Part shown: piece by piece, positions 1 to 6,079 of the stretch
How the letters are laid out: each line of letters begins with the position of its first letter
Position numbering within the stretch: position 1 is the first letter of the stretch
DNA from: Flavobacteriales bacterium
GTDB lineage: Bacteria > Bacteroidota > Bacteroidia > Flavobacteriales_E > Vicingaceae
DNA length: 6,963 bases
Assembly: GCA_002402165.1 (NCBI GenBank)
Contig: NVVI01000004.1
Span: 22,131-29,093 of the forward strand
Direction of reading: 5' to 3'
Translations under genes and position numbers: made by a program
Notes under the pieces: generated by a model
Seen by the model: only the letters and a program-made list of their open reading frames with translations
Databases searched by the model: none
Told to the model about the DNA's origin: nothing

Positions 1-1
1 T

Positions 2-256
2 GGATTTATTTCTGAACGGATTCAAATCTCTACTATGGAAAGAACTGAATTTGGAGGGAAATACCTTTATGAGTTTCGGGTTGATTTGATAAAAGCAAGT
101 AAATTTAAAGGAGTTGACATTTCAAACCTAGATTTTCCTACAGCTATCATAAAGTATAATCCTGACGAAGGAGAATACATGCATGATGAAGAGTATAGTA
201 AGAAAGTTAGAGCAGACATGAGGAAGTTAAAACTTGAGGCAAAATCAAAAAAATAA
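2..256 (+). CDS. 3' end of an unrecognised gene, cut by the left window edge
   Basis: The reading frame is open from the first complete codon at position 2 to the TAA at 254-256, giving 84 residues. The ATG at 35 is probably internal: the frame stays open upstream of it to the window edge and no ribosome binding site precedes it. The visible part is soluble and charged, with no membrane segment or signal peptide. It has a beta-rich middle (YLYEFRVDLIKASKF), a DFPTAIIKY strand and a lysine/arginine-rich C-terminal helix ending in KSKK. I do not recognise the family. The gene ends five bases before the stop of the convergent lipoprotein gene. Both stops lie in a small AT inverted repeat (252-257 with 261-266) that could act as a weak two-way terminator. 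The coding call is fairly safe; the function is unknown. Confidence 0.6.
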   Translation, partial: GFISERIQISTMERTEFGGKYLYEFRVDLIKASKFKGVDISNLDFPTAIIKYNPDEGEYMHDEEYSKKVRADMRKLKLEAKSKK

Positions 257-261
257 ATTCT

Positions 262-642
262 TTATTCAATAATTTTATTAATTACTATGTAAGTACCTGT
301 TCTGCTTTGAGAATAAGCAGGATTTTCATCACAATGGTCTAACATACCTTCTTTAATTTCCATTATAACTTCAATACCAGATCCTATGTATGGCTTTAGT
401 TCTTCTGCTGTAACATTTCCTTCGCATATTTTTATAAAATAGTCTTGAATAGAACAACGTAAGTACAACTCTTTATATTCAGTTACTTTTCCTCCTTTAT
501 TAGTAAATTCTTTTATAATTAATTGGCAGGTAGTTGTTTTGGAGTCTGTTAAACTCATAGATTTTCCTTTTGGCACCTCTTTGGTTTCAGAGCATGCGAA
601 AAAAGTTAAAAACATAATTGATGCTATCAATTTGATTTTCAT
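262..642 (-). CDS. small cysteine-rich lipoprotein, function unknown
   Basis: The product is 126 aa. A short basic start and hydrophobic stretch end at FFAC, so Cys17 is the likely lipidated residue and the mature protein would sit in the outer membrane or periplasmic face. The residues after Cys17 (SETKE) are acidic, as in Bacteroidota lipoproteins sent to the surface, but that is only suggestive. The mature part, roughly residues 36-126, alternates short strands (QLIIKEF, ELYLRCS, GIEVIMEIK, TYIVINKI) in a way that suggests a small beta-barrel or OB-like fold. Four further cysteines (39, 63, 73, 104) could form disulfides. The ATG at 642 is set by the lipoprotein signal; AGGAG (658-662 on the reverse strand) lies 15 bases upstream, inside the end of the phosphatase gene. 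The four-base gap to that gene indicates one transcript. The specific role is unknown. Confidence 0.8.
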   Translation of the reverse strand: MKIKLIASIMFLTFFACSETKEVPKGKSMSLTDSKTTTCQLIIKEFTNKGGKVTEYKELYLRCSIQDYFIKICEGNVTAEELKPYIGSGIEVIMEIKEGMLDHCDENPAYSQSRTGTYIVINKIIE

Positions 643-646
643 AGTG

Positions 647-2119
647 TTAAATTTTGACTCCTATTACGCATACATCATCAATTTGCTCTAAATTTCCTTT
701 CCACTCTATAAAATGTTTTTCTATTAATTCTTTTTGTTTATCTAAAGAGTTATTACTTATGGATAGTAATAACTCTTTAAAAGGTTTTGACTTAAATTTT
801 TTGCCTTTTGGACCTCCAAACTGATCAGCATAACCATCAGAGAATATATAAATGGTATCTCCTTTGTTTAATTGAATTGTATGGTTAGTAAAAGGTTTCA
901 TGAAATCATCCTTACCAATAGGTTGTTTATTGGCTTTTATTTCTTCCACTTCTTTCTTATCTTTTCTTATAATCCAAATAGGGTTATTGGCTCCAGCGTA
1001 TTGAAGTTCATTGGTCTTAGTATTTAATGCGCATAAAGATATATCCATACCATCTTGTACGCTTTCAGTACTTTCAGCAAAAGTTTCTATTACTAAATCA
1101 CGAGCTTTCTCTAATATTAGATTAGGTTGAGTAATACCAAATTCTTTTACTGATTGGTTGAGAGCATTATTACAAACAACACTTACCATAGCTCCTGGAA
1201 CACCATGTCCTGTGCAATCTGCTGCAGCAAAAAGAACAACATTTCCATCTACTTCCCATCCATTTGGTTGTGGCAAAAGATGCATCCAATAAAAATCTCC
1301 TGCTATAATATCCTTTGGTTTATAATACACAAATGATTGAGGCAAGTTAGCTGTTATTAAATTCATTGAAGGAAGAATGGCTTGTTGAATTCTTTTCGCA
1401 TAACTAATGCTTGCTTTAATCTCTTCATTTGAGATTCTTAGCAGCTCATTTTTTTTCTTGTTGATTTTTTCAAAATCATTGACTAATGTTCTAAAATAAA
1501 AGATGATAGTAAAAGAAAGTAGAAAAACGACTCCTAAATAAATGTTTCTAAAAAAATCTATTTGCTCTTGAGTAACATCAACAATTGGATCAACTAATCC
1601 TCGAGTGGCTAGTACAACATAAAATATAATTACAACTAATATGAAAAATGAAATATCTAACCATCTATTTTTAAAGATCAAACCAGGCAGTAAGGCAAGA
1701 GGAAGCAATAGAAACTCATTTCCAGCTCCTTCCGGAACCACGTACATCATTGGGAGTATAGAAACAATACAAGCTATAAAAAAATATATTCTTGAAAAAC
1801 CAAACCATTTTTTGTGGTTAAAAAATAAGGTTAGTGCAAGTACTCCTAACTCAATTAGAATAAATGGAACTAATGCAACACTATTAAATATAATTTCTAC
1901 AGGTAAATAGATTACCATAGCCATTATGGTAATAGAGACTAACCGATTAATCAAAATAATTTCTCTGAAATGCTCTAGAGCTTCACTTGTTTTAAGGTCT
2001 GTTAGACCGATAAACGATATTTTATACCAAATGTTTTTGATGCTGATATAACTTATATAGGGACTAAAATACTCTTTATTATTAATGTTTAGGTTTAGGG
2101 AGTGTTTAAAAAAACACAA
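647..2119 (-). CDS. membrane-anchored SpoIIE/PP2C-type serine phosphatase
   Basis: Predicted metal-dependent protein serine/threonine phosphatase of the SpoIIE (PPM) family; in bacteria these often dephosphorylate anti-sigma-factor antagonists. Numbering from TTG 2119, there are about six membrane segments (near 56-78, 80-100, 108-128, 134-150, 153-171, 191-210), then a helical linker (211-250) with the typical SISYAKRIQQAILPS, then the catalytic domain to residue 490. The metal-site motifs are all present: AGDFYW (Asp275), DCTGHGVPGA (Asp301), DGMDIS (357-361), FSDGYADQFGG (Asp428) and the terminal QIDDVCVIG (Asp481/482), so it should be active. The membrane part presumably senses or localises. 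No partner switch, anti-sigma factor or antagonist is encoded nearby, so the substrate is unknown. The start is uncertain: no ATG occurs before residue 66, inside the first membrane helix. TTG 2119 is the longest choice, but family-like sequence (KNIWYKISFIG) begins only near residue 28. It shares a transcript with the lipoprotein gene after it. Confidence 0.93.
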   Translation of the reverse strand: MCFFKHSLNLNINNKEYFSPYISYISIKNIWYKISFIGLTDLKTSEALEHFREIILINRLVSITIMAMVIYLPVEIIFNSVALVPFILIELGVLALTLFFNHKKWFGFSRIYFFIACIVSILPMMYVVPEGAGNEFLLLPLALLPGLIFKNRWLDISFFILVVIIFYVVLATRGLVDPIVDVTQEQIDFFRNIYLGVVFLLSFTIIFYFRTLVNDFEKINKKKNELLRISNEEIKASISYAKRIQQAILPSMNLITANLPQSFVYYKPKDIIAGDFYWMHLLPQPNGWEVDGNVVLFAAADCTGHGVPGAMVSVVCNNALNQSVKEFGITQPNLILEKARDLVIETFAESTESVQDGMDISLCALNTKTNELQYAGANNPIWIIRKDKKEVEEIKANKQPIGKDDFMKPFTNHTIQLNKGDTIYIFSDGYADQFGGPKGKKFKSKPFKELLLSISNNSLDKQKELIEKHFIEWKGNLEQIDDVCVIGVKI

Positions 2120-2138
2120 AATCCAACTTAGTACTTAT

Positions 2139-2171
2139 TTTGACACTTTTTTCAAGAGATAAATATTTTTG
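2139..2171 (+). promoter_or_regulatory. candidate distal promoter for the beta-barrel gene
   Basis: TTTG at 2139-2142 is followed after 21 bases by TATTTTTG at 2164-2171, matching the Bacteroidota form TTTG-N19-21-TAnnTTTG. It points toward the gene at 2314 and would give a leader of about 135 bases. The region is AT-rich, so a chance match is possible. Confidence 0.35.
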
Positions 2172-2240
2172 TAGTTATCAAAAAAACATACAAAAAAAGT
2201 ACTAAAACGGAATATGGGTGTTGCTAGTTTTCTAATTAAG

Positions 2241-2271
2241 TTGTTTATATCTATTAAATAAAATATGTTGG
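2241..2271 (+). promoter_or_regulatory. candidate proximal promoter for the beta-barrel gene
   Basis: TTG at 2241-2243, a 20-base spacer and TATGTTGG at 2264-2271 match the Bacteroidota promoter with one mismatch in the -7 box. Transcription would begin about 35 bases before the ATG, a more usual leader length than from the distal candidate. Confidence 0.35.
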
Positions 2272-2313
2272 TTTAAGTAACTCTAATTTGCTATTTTTAT
2301 CTTTTAATTTAAA

Positions 2314-2790
2314 ATGAAAAAAATGAAAAAAATAGTAATAGCAATTATAACAGTATTTATAATTTCAGTTGGTGCAAAAGCACAAGTAGAGCCTCATGCA
2401 ATTGGAGTGAGATTGGGTGGGGGTAATTATGGTAGTGGTTTTGAAATTTCGTATCAACATGGCATAGGAGATGGAAATCGATTAGAGTTTGATTTGGGGT
2501 TAAATTCTCAGAATAAAGCAAGTTATATGAGTATCGCTGGTATATATCAATGGGTATGGACTATAGAAGGAGGTTTTAATTGGTATGCAGGACCTGGTGC
2601 TCAGCTATTATTGGTTTCAAAATACACGGTAATAGGTATTGGTGGGCAAATAGGTGTTGAATATAATTTTAACCCTGATATGGATGTTCCACTTCAAATT
2701 GGGCTTGATGCTCGACCTATGTTTAATTTCTTTAATGGAGGGTCTGATCTTGGTTGGGGAGCTGCATTAAGTATTCGATATACCTTTTAG
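2314..2790 (+). CDS. small outer-membrane beta-barrel protein
   Basis: The product is 158 aa with a signal peptide: KK, a hydrophobic core, and likely cleavage after Ala23 (AKA|Q). The mature 135 residues alternate polar and hydrophobic positions and are rich in glycine and aromatics. About eight strands can be traced: AIGVRLGGG, GFEISYQHG, RLEFDLGLN, SYMSIAGIYQW, FNWYAGPGAQLLL, IGIGGQIGVEYNF, PLQIGLDARPMF and WGAALSIRYTF. The protein ends in Phe, as outer-membrane barrels recognised by the BAM complex usually do. The size suits an eight-stranded OmpX/OmpW-like barrel; I cannot assign a ligand or a named family. Two in-frame ATGs (2314 and 2323) each precede KK, so either could serve as start. 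The TAG stop shares bases with the stop of the convergent MmcQ/YjbR-family gene, and no terminator separates them. Confidence 0.82.
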   Translation: MKKMKKIVIAIITVFIISVGAKAQVEPHAIGVRLGGGNYGSGFEISYQHGIGDGNRLEFDLGLNSQNKASYMSIAGIYQWVWTIEGGFNWYAGPGAQLLLVSKYTVIGIGGQIGVEYNFNPDMDVPLQIGLDARPMFNFFNGGSDLGWGAALSIRYTF

Positions 2791-3143
2791 CACTCTAGTT
2801 TTATACGGTGCTGTTTAGTAAGGTTTTTTACCACTAAATTGTATGAAGTATCTAACCATTGATAGAGCAGAGAGTCAGGAATAGAACCATCCATTATAAC
2901 GTTGCACCAGTGTTTTTTACTCATGTAAGCTTGTGTATTAACTGCATTATAATTAGCTCGTAATTCTTCTATGTTGTCTGGCACGCATTTAATGCTGATA
3001 GAATCGAAAGTACTGATGCTTGTTGCAGTAAACATTTTATCCATTACTTTAAAAACGAGTACATCTTGTAATTTAGGAAAAGGAGTAGATTCGGTTACTC
3101 CTTTTTTAGAGATGCAGTAATTTCTATATTCTTCAATATTCAT
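2787..3143 (-). CDS. MmcQ/YjbR family protein
   Basis: The product is 118 aa, the normal full length for the MmcQ/YjbR (DUF419) family, whose members have a CyaY-like alpha/beta fold and are often described as DNA-binding, though the role is poorly established. Family features in order: N-terminal NIEEYRNYCISKKGVTESTPF (residues 2-22, where members usually read NIEE-R-YCLS-PGVTE-PF), LVFKVMDKMF (29-38), ISIKC (49-53), a helix around EELRANYNAV, and the strongest block SKKHWCNVIMDGSIPD (75-90) followed by the LVVKNLTKQHR tail (103-113). There is no signal peptide, so it is cytoplasmic. Its ATG overlaps the stop of the preceding lipoprotein gene in an ATGA, so it is probably translated by coupling. 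The family call is strong; the biological role is not known. Confidence 0.9.
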   Translation of the reverse strand: MNIEEYRNYCISKKGVTESTPFPKLQDVLVFKVMDKMFTATSISTFDSISIKCVPDNIEELRANYNAVNTQAYMSKKHWCNVIMDGSIPDSLLYQWLDTSYNLVVKNLTKQHRIKLEC

Positions 3144-3604
3144 TTTTTGTAAACAGCTACAGTATCCATATTATTGGTTACTTCAATATAATTACAACTC
3201 CCATTTTTAAAAATGTAAGCCTGAAAATGACCTTTTTCAGAACTCCCAATATTTGGAGCAAAATAAGTGGTGTCATTTATAAAATGTGGTTCTGGGTAGT
3301 CAACCCCTCCAATTACAGGTATACTTTCATCAAAAAGAACAGTAATGTCTCGGCCTGATTTATAATGTATGGCATAACTTAAAAAAAATCCTTCTTGAAT
3401 ATCTAAAAAAACATTCCACGTTTCATCTAAACAAGTATATGATGGGTAAGATTTTTCTGTAGTGTCTTTGGTTTCTATTATTGAATCCAATGCTGTGTTT
3501 TCTGGCAATGGAATAACAATAGGTTGAGTAAAAACAACTTCCTCACTAGAATTATCACAACTTACGAATAAGAGTGTACAGAAAAGTAGAAGAATATTTT
3601 TCAT
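3140..3604 (-). CDS. lipoprotein of unknown function
   Basis: I place the start at the ATG at 3604. A longer frame begins at a TTG at 3619, but the MKNILLLF signal begins exactly at 3604. The 154-aa product has a lipoprotein signal ending LLFVSC, with Cys16 the lipidated residue, followed by an acidic, serine-rich DNSSEEV. A flexible, proline- and threonine-rich linker runs to about residue 55, and a beta-rich domain follows. That domain has three more cysteines in all with the TC of SYPSYTC and the SC of NGSCNYIEV among them, the latter two possibly a disulfide. I do not recognise the domain. Its stop overlaps the MmcQ/YjbR-family start by four bases, so a membrane-attached lipoprotein is expressed together with a cytoplasmic protein. 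The start lies 58 bases from the divergent TPR gene, and the two probably share a control region. Confidence 0.78.
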   Translation of the reverse strand: MKNILLLFCTLLFVSCDNSSEEVVFTQPIVIPLPENTALDSIIETKDTTEKSYPSYTCLDETWNVFLDIQEGFFLSYAIHYKSGRDITVLFDESIPVIGGVDYPEPHFINDTTYFAPNIGSSEKGHFQAYIFKNGSCNYIEVTNNMDTVAVYKK

Positions 3605-3626
3605 CTTACTAAAGTACAATTTTTAC

Positions 3627-3660
3627 TTTGCTCTTTTCCATTAAGAAATCTGTATCTTTA
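3627..3660 (+). promoter_or_regulatory. candidate promoter of the TPR gene in a 58-base divergent region
   Basis: TTTG at 3627-3630, a 22-base spacer and TATCTTTA at 3653-3660 give a near match to the Bacteroidota promoter. The -7 box ends only two bases before the first ATG (3663), which would make the message leaderless or nearly so. On the reverse strand TACTTTAG (complement of 3610-3617) is a one-mismatch -7 box for the lipoprotein gene, without a clear upstream box. Confidence 0.35.
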
Positions 3661-3662
3661 TC

Positions 3663-4349
3663 ATGATGAATGAATTTCAAAGTGGTCCAATAATTAGTTC
3701 GAGGCATCATGATGTGGGAAGCTCTCATGACAAAAAACCTCAAGGTAAAAACCCTATAATGGTTATCGTAGCTGTGCTCACTATGGCAATGGGATTAGCA
3801 GCATTTTTCTTTGTATCTGCTCCTACAGAAGATGAAGGTCAGTTTTTCGAATTAACAGAAAAGCAAATGACTGAGAAAACAGATGTGGAAGCAGTTTTAC
3901 CCATAGAGGTAAAAGAGCTTATAGAAGAGCCAGTTTCTGTAGCATTAACAAGTGCAGAAGCCTATTACAAACGAGCTCTCCAAAAAGAAAAAGACAAAGA
4001 TTATGCAGGAGCAATTGAAGATTATTCTAACACGATAGGTCTAGCTAAAAAATACAGTGTTGAAATGTGGAGTTCATTAAATAATAGGGGCATTATTAAT
4101 GTGGAACAGTTTAAAAACTATAAAGCTGCCATGAAGGATTTTTCTAAAATTATCTCCATAGAAAACAATCGTTACGATGGCAGCATTAATGAAACAAGGC
4201 TAGAGGCCGGTTATACCAACCGTGCCTATGTTAAAATGATGCGTGGCGATAAAGAAGGTGCTTGTGATGATTTATATGAAGCATTAGGGTTGGGTGTAGA
4301 AGCTTCTGTTGATTTTATTGAAAGGCAAATTGCCAAGAATTGCGATTAA
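3663..4349 (+). CDS. membrane-anchored TPR-repeat protein
   Basis: The product is 228 aa. A polar, histidine-rich cytoplasmic tail (1-31) is followed by one membrane segment (about 32-53, MVIVAVLTMAMGLAAFFFVS), an acidic linker (55-95) and a C-terminal helical domain. That domain has about three tetratricopeptide-like units: 98-131 (AEAYYKRALQKEKDKDYAGAI), 136-169 (SSLNNRGIINVEQFKNYKAAMKDF) and 181-214 (EAGYTNRAYVKMMRGDKEGAC). It ends with the KEGACDDLYEALGLG pattern and a final C-D that often close Bacteroidota TPR proteins. TPRs bind other proteins, so a scaffold role at the inner membrane with the repeats in the periplasm is likely; no partner can be named. ATGs at 3663 and 3666 are both in frame and equally possible. 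No lipobox or cleavage site is present, so the helix should remain as an anchor. No clear terminator follows. Confidence 0.82.
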   Translation: MMNEFQSGPIISSRHHDVGSSHDKKPQGKNPIMVIVAVLTMAMGLAAFFFVSAPTEDEGQFFELTEKQMTEKTDVEAVLPIEVKELIEEPVSVALTSAEAYYKRALQKEKDKDYAGAIEDYSNTIGLAKKYSVEMWSSLNNRGIINVEQFKNYKAAMKDFSKIISIENNRYDGSINETRLEAGYTNRAYVKMMRGDKEGACDDLYEALGLGVEASVDFIERQIAKNCD

Positions 4350-4510
4350 TCTATTAATTCATTACTTGATGCATCTAACTTTCACCATTAATTATTCCTA
4401 GAATTTGTTTAGATAGATCTATTCCCCTCTTCATTCGATAAGGCCTATTACGGTTTAAAATCCTTTTACTGCAGTTTACCGAAAATCTAACACCACTTAC
4501 CTAAAATGCA

Positions 4511-4541
4511 TTTCGCAGGTGCTATTGTACCGATACTTTTG
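4511..4541 (+). promoter_or_regulatory. promoter of the small TonB-C-like gene
   Basis: TACTTTTG at 4534-4541 matches the Bacteroidota -7 box TAnnTTTG exactly. TTTC at 4511-4514, 19 bases upstream, is a one-mismatch -33 box. The predicted start of transcription is near 4547, about 30 bases before the ATG at 4577, and the leader is very A-rich just before the start. The rest of the 227-base gap 4350-4576 holds only short palindromes, such as a 10-bp one at 4413-4422, and no gene that I can support. Confidence 0.5.
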
Positions 4542-4576
4542 TCCTATAAATTAAAAACAACTTAAAAAAATATATT

Positions 4577-4903
4577 ATGAAAACATTAGTAGTAGCAATC
4601 GCAATTTTAGGGTCAAGTTTATTCGGTAGCAGTTATGCTCATGGAAGTTTAAACATTAATGACGAATTAAAAAAAGTAATAAAGTTTGAGAACAACGAGT
4701 TACCAATTAAGAAAAATGAAACTGAATTTGTAAAAGTAAGTTTTATAATTAATGAGGATGGGAAAGTAGAAATTCTTGAAATGAATTATTCCAATGAAAA
4801 CATTAAATCTCAATTAATTGAAAAACTTTCTGAAATAAAAATAGAACAAGACCATGACAGTGAAGAAGTGTATAACTACAATTTCACTTTTAAAAAAAGA
4901 TAA
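4577..4903 (+). CDS. small exported protein with a TonB C-terminal-like domain
   Basis: The product is 108 aa with a clear signal peptide (hydrophobic 4-17, likely cleavage after Ala21, SYA|H). The mature part begins with a helix (INDELKKVIKF), then FVKVSFIINEDGKVEILEMNYSN (51-73), a helix (IKSQLIEKLSEIKI) and a last strand (VYNYNFTFKK). The strand-NEDGKV-strand-helix-strand order and the spacing are those of the TonB C-terminal fold (beta-beta-alpha-beta). Small secreted proteins of this kind, without the TonB membrane anchor or proline linker, are common in Bacteroidota and have no settled role. It is too short and lacks the parts needed to be an energy-transducing TonB. It has its own promoter and a terminator hairpin, so it is probably a single-gene transcript. 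Confidence 0.8.
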   Translation: MKTLVVAIAILGSSLFGSSYAHGSLNINDELKKVIKFENNELPIKKNETEFVKVSFIINEDGKVEILEMNYSNENIKSQLIEKLSEIKIEQDHDSEEVYNYNFTFKKR

Positions 4904-4959
4904 TAATAGTTAGTTTAGTTAGTGCAAAAGCCTCAACGGAAGTGGTGCTAATGTACCAA

Positions 4960-4993
4960 AAACATCCAATAAGACCGGACTTATTTGGTGTTT
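4960..4993 (+). terminator. rho-independent terminator after the TonB-C-like gene
   Basis: Arms 4960-4973 and 4980-4993 pair at 13 of 14 positions (one C-T mismatch at 4967/4986, one T-G wobble at 4965/4988) around the loop ACCGGA. The T-rich stretch CTTTATTTAT follows directly. It lies 57 bases after the stop codon. Confidence 0.6.
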
Positions 4994-5028
4994 CTTTATT
5001 TATAGGGTAAAGGCAATTATTTTCTTAA

Positions 5029-5044
5029 TTTCGTTAAAACGAAA
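5029..5044. repeat. short inverted repeat upstream of the 5140 gene
   Basis: TTTCGTT (5029-5035) and AACGAAA (5038-5044) form a 7-base inverted repeat with a two-base centre. It lies between the preceding terminator and the promoter region of the next gene, so it could be a dimeric-regulator site; no regulator is known, and a chance palindrome cannot be excluded. Confidence 0.3.
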
Positions 5045-5068
5045 AGGGAATTTAAAATGTCAAGCTGC

Positions 5069-5098
5069 GGGGGGGGTAGAATAAGTTGTTATCTTTAT
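5069..5098 (+). promoter_or_regulatory. promoter region of the 5140 gene, with a G8 tract
   Basis: TATCTTTA at 5090-5097 is a one-mismatch Bacteroidota -7 box about 43 bases before the ATG. The -33 position falls near 5066-5070, where no TTTG is seen. Instead a run of eight G (5069-5076) begins there and fills the upstream part of the spacer. The tract stands out in a region that is otherwise strongly A+T, and a change in its length would shift anything upstream relative to the -7 box. Confidence 0.4.
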
Positions 5099-5139
5099 TG
5101 CAGCAAAAGAAAAATAATTAAACTAAAAAATAAAAAGAG

Positions 5140-5946
5140 ATGAGAAGAATATTAGCAATAGTATTAATAGTGATAACAAGTATAAGCTATGGACAAGGCG
5201 TATTTGTACATAATGGGAATATCGTAAGTGGTTTAAAAGGCAAAGAATTGCAAGTAGTCATACCAGATAATGCATATGGTAAAGCCTTAAAAGAGGCGGT
5301 TACTGAACATTGGAAAGCAAGTAAATTTAAATTTATTACGGAGAAAGAATTAGCTTCTTACGAAGACAAAAAGAAGGTTTATCTATTAGGAGAATTTAAA
5401 GGTAAATTTACAGCCCACAGCTATGATTTATCCAACATTCCGTTTTTAGGAATAGTCAACAGTTACAATGTAAAGAACAAATACTTTTATAAGAAGAAAA
5501 ACTTATTAGCACATGTGATGTTGACAGTAGAGGATGTTTCAGAAGAAAAGCTAAAAAGTGTAATAATTCTGCATATAAAGACCTTAAACTACTTAATCAA
5601 AACAGGCGGGTATAAAACATGGTATCCAGCCATGGGTAAACTTAAAGCAAGAGTAAAAAAGAAAACAGTTTTGATACTAAAAGAAGACATGAAGGGAGAC
5701 CTTTCAACCTTAGAAAAAAAGTACACAGGAAAAATAAAAGTAGTAGAACAAGCAGAGTACGACAAAGCCTTACAAAGCGAAGAAGAAGTATTACTGCTTA
5801 GCTCATTAAGAGATGAGTCAATGTATAGTTGTTTATCAGTTGTATCTAATAAAGGAAAAGTTTATTGGAGTGATTTAAACCATTCAGCAGAAAGAAAAGA
5901 TTGGGGCAAAGGGTTTTTAATCCGTTTTTTCAAGAATTTAAACTAA
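5140..5946 (+). CDS. exported protein of unknown function, apparent two-unit repeat
   Basis: The product is 268 aa. The signal peptide (RR, hydrophobic 4-16) is likely cut after Gly18 (SYG|Q), a site common in Bacteroidota. I do not recognise a named family. The mature chain appears to hold two alpha/beta units with the same order of elements. The first is strand LQVVIP (37-42), helix KALKEAVTEHW, strand KFKFITEKELASY (62-74) and strand KVYLLGEF (79-86). The second is strand TVLILK (176-181), helix DLSTLEKKY, strand KIKVVEQAEYDKAL (198-211) and strand EVLLLSSL (216-223). A more basic middle part with a helix (137-153) links them. W58 and the FITEKEL motif recall a type of Bacteroidota secreted protein I have seen only as hypothetical. 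The ATG at 5140 follows AAAAAGAG, a weak ribosome site. The mature protein is very lysine-rich. Transcription probably ends at the hairpin at 6033-6055. Confidence 0.78.
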   Translation: MRRILAIVLIVITSISYGQGVFVHNGNIVSGLKGKELQVVIPDNAYGKALKEAVTEHWKASKFKFITEKELASYEDKKKVYLLGEFKGKFTAHSYDLSNIPFLGIVNSYNVKNKYFYKKKNLLAHVMLTVEDVSEEKLKSVIILHIKTLNYLIKTGGYKTWYPAMGKLKARVKKKTVLILKEDMKGDLSTLEKKYTGKIKVVEQAEYDKALQSEEEVLLLSSLRDESMYSCLSVVSNKGKVYWSDLNHSAERKDWGKGFLIRFFKNLN

Positions 5947-6032
5947 TTAAAACAAAAATATCGGAGTGGACTATTGCCTAAATTTAGCAGGTCTCCAAAA
6001 CAAGGAATAAAAGGCTTTAAAGATTAATAAAA

Positions 6033-6055
6033 CCTTGTCTACATTGTAGTTGAGG
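6033..6055. terminator. terminator between convergent genes, possibly two-way
   Basis: CCT (6033-6035) pairs with AGG (6053-6055) and CTAC (6039-6042) with GTAG (6046-6049) around a three-base loop. TGT/TTG between them can form weak pairs. On the plus strand C-TTTTT-AATAA and a run of eight T (6067-6074) follow. On the minus strand the hairpin is followed by TTTTATTAAT, so it could also serve the convergent gene ending at 6080. The 133-base gap 5947-6079 otherwise shows only a small palindrome, CTAAATTTAG. Confidence 0.5.
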
Positions 6056-6079
6056 CTTTTTAATAATTTTTTTTCATAG

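Noticed and set aside
92..109. 18-base sequence shared exactly with 5314-5331 (both encode KASKFK)
   Set aside because: It lies in coding frames with ordinary A-rich codons, the flanking sequences do not match, and there are no other copies; best explained by chance and codon bias.
1154..1336. 60-codon plus-strand frame opposite the phosphatase catalytic domain
   Set aside because: It is antisense to the conserved DCTGHG region, has no start signal or protein-like composition, and is a shadow of the real gene.
1641..1910. 89-codon plus-strand frame opposite the phosphatase membrane segments
   Set aside because: It is the reverse reading of hydrophobic codons in a confidently identified gene.
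2153..2182. Minus-strand promoter for the phosphatase (TATCTCTTG with a TTG about 20 bases upstream)
   Set aside because: The -7 box needs an inserted base and a mismatch; too weak to list as a feature.
4577..4903. A TonB energy-transducing protein
   Set aside because: It has only a cleavable signal and a TonB-C-like fold, with no anchor or proline-rich spacer and no ExbB/ExbD nearby.
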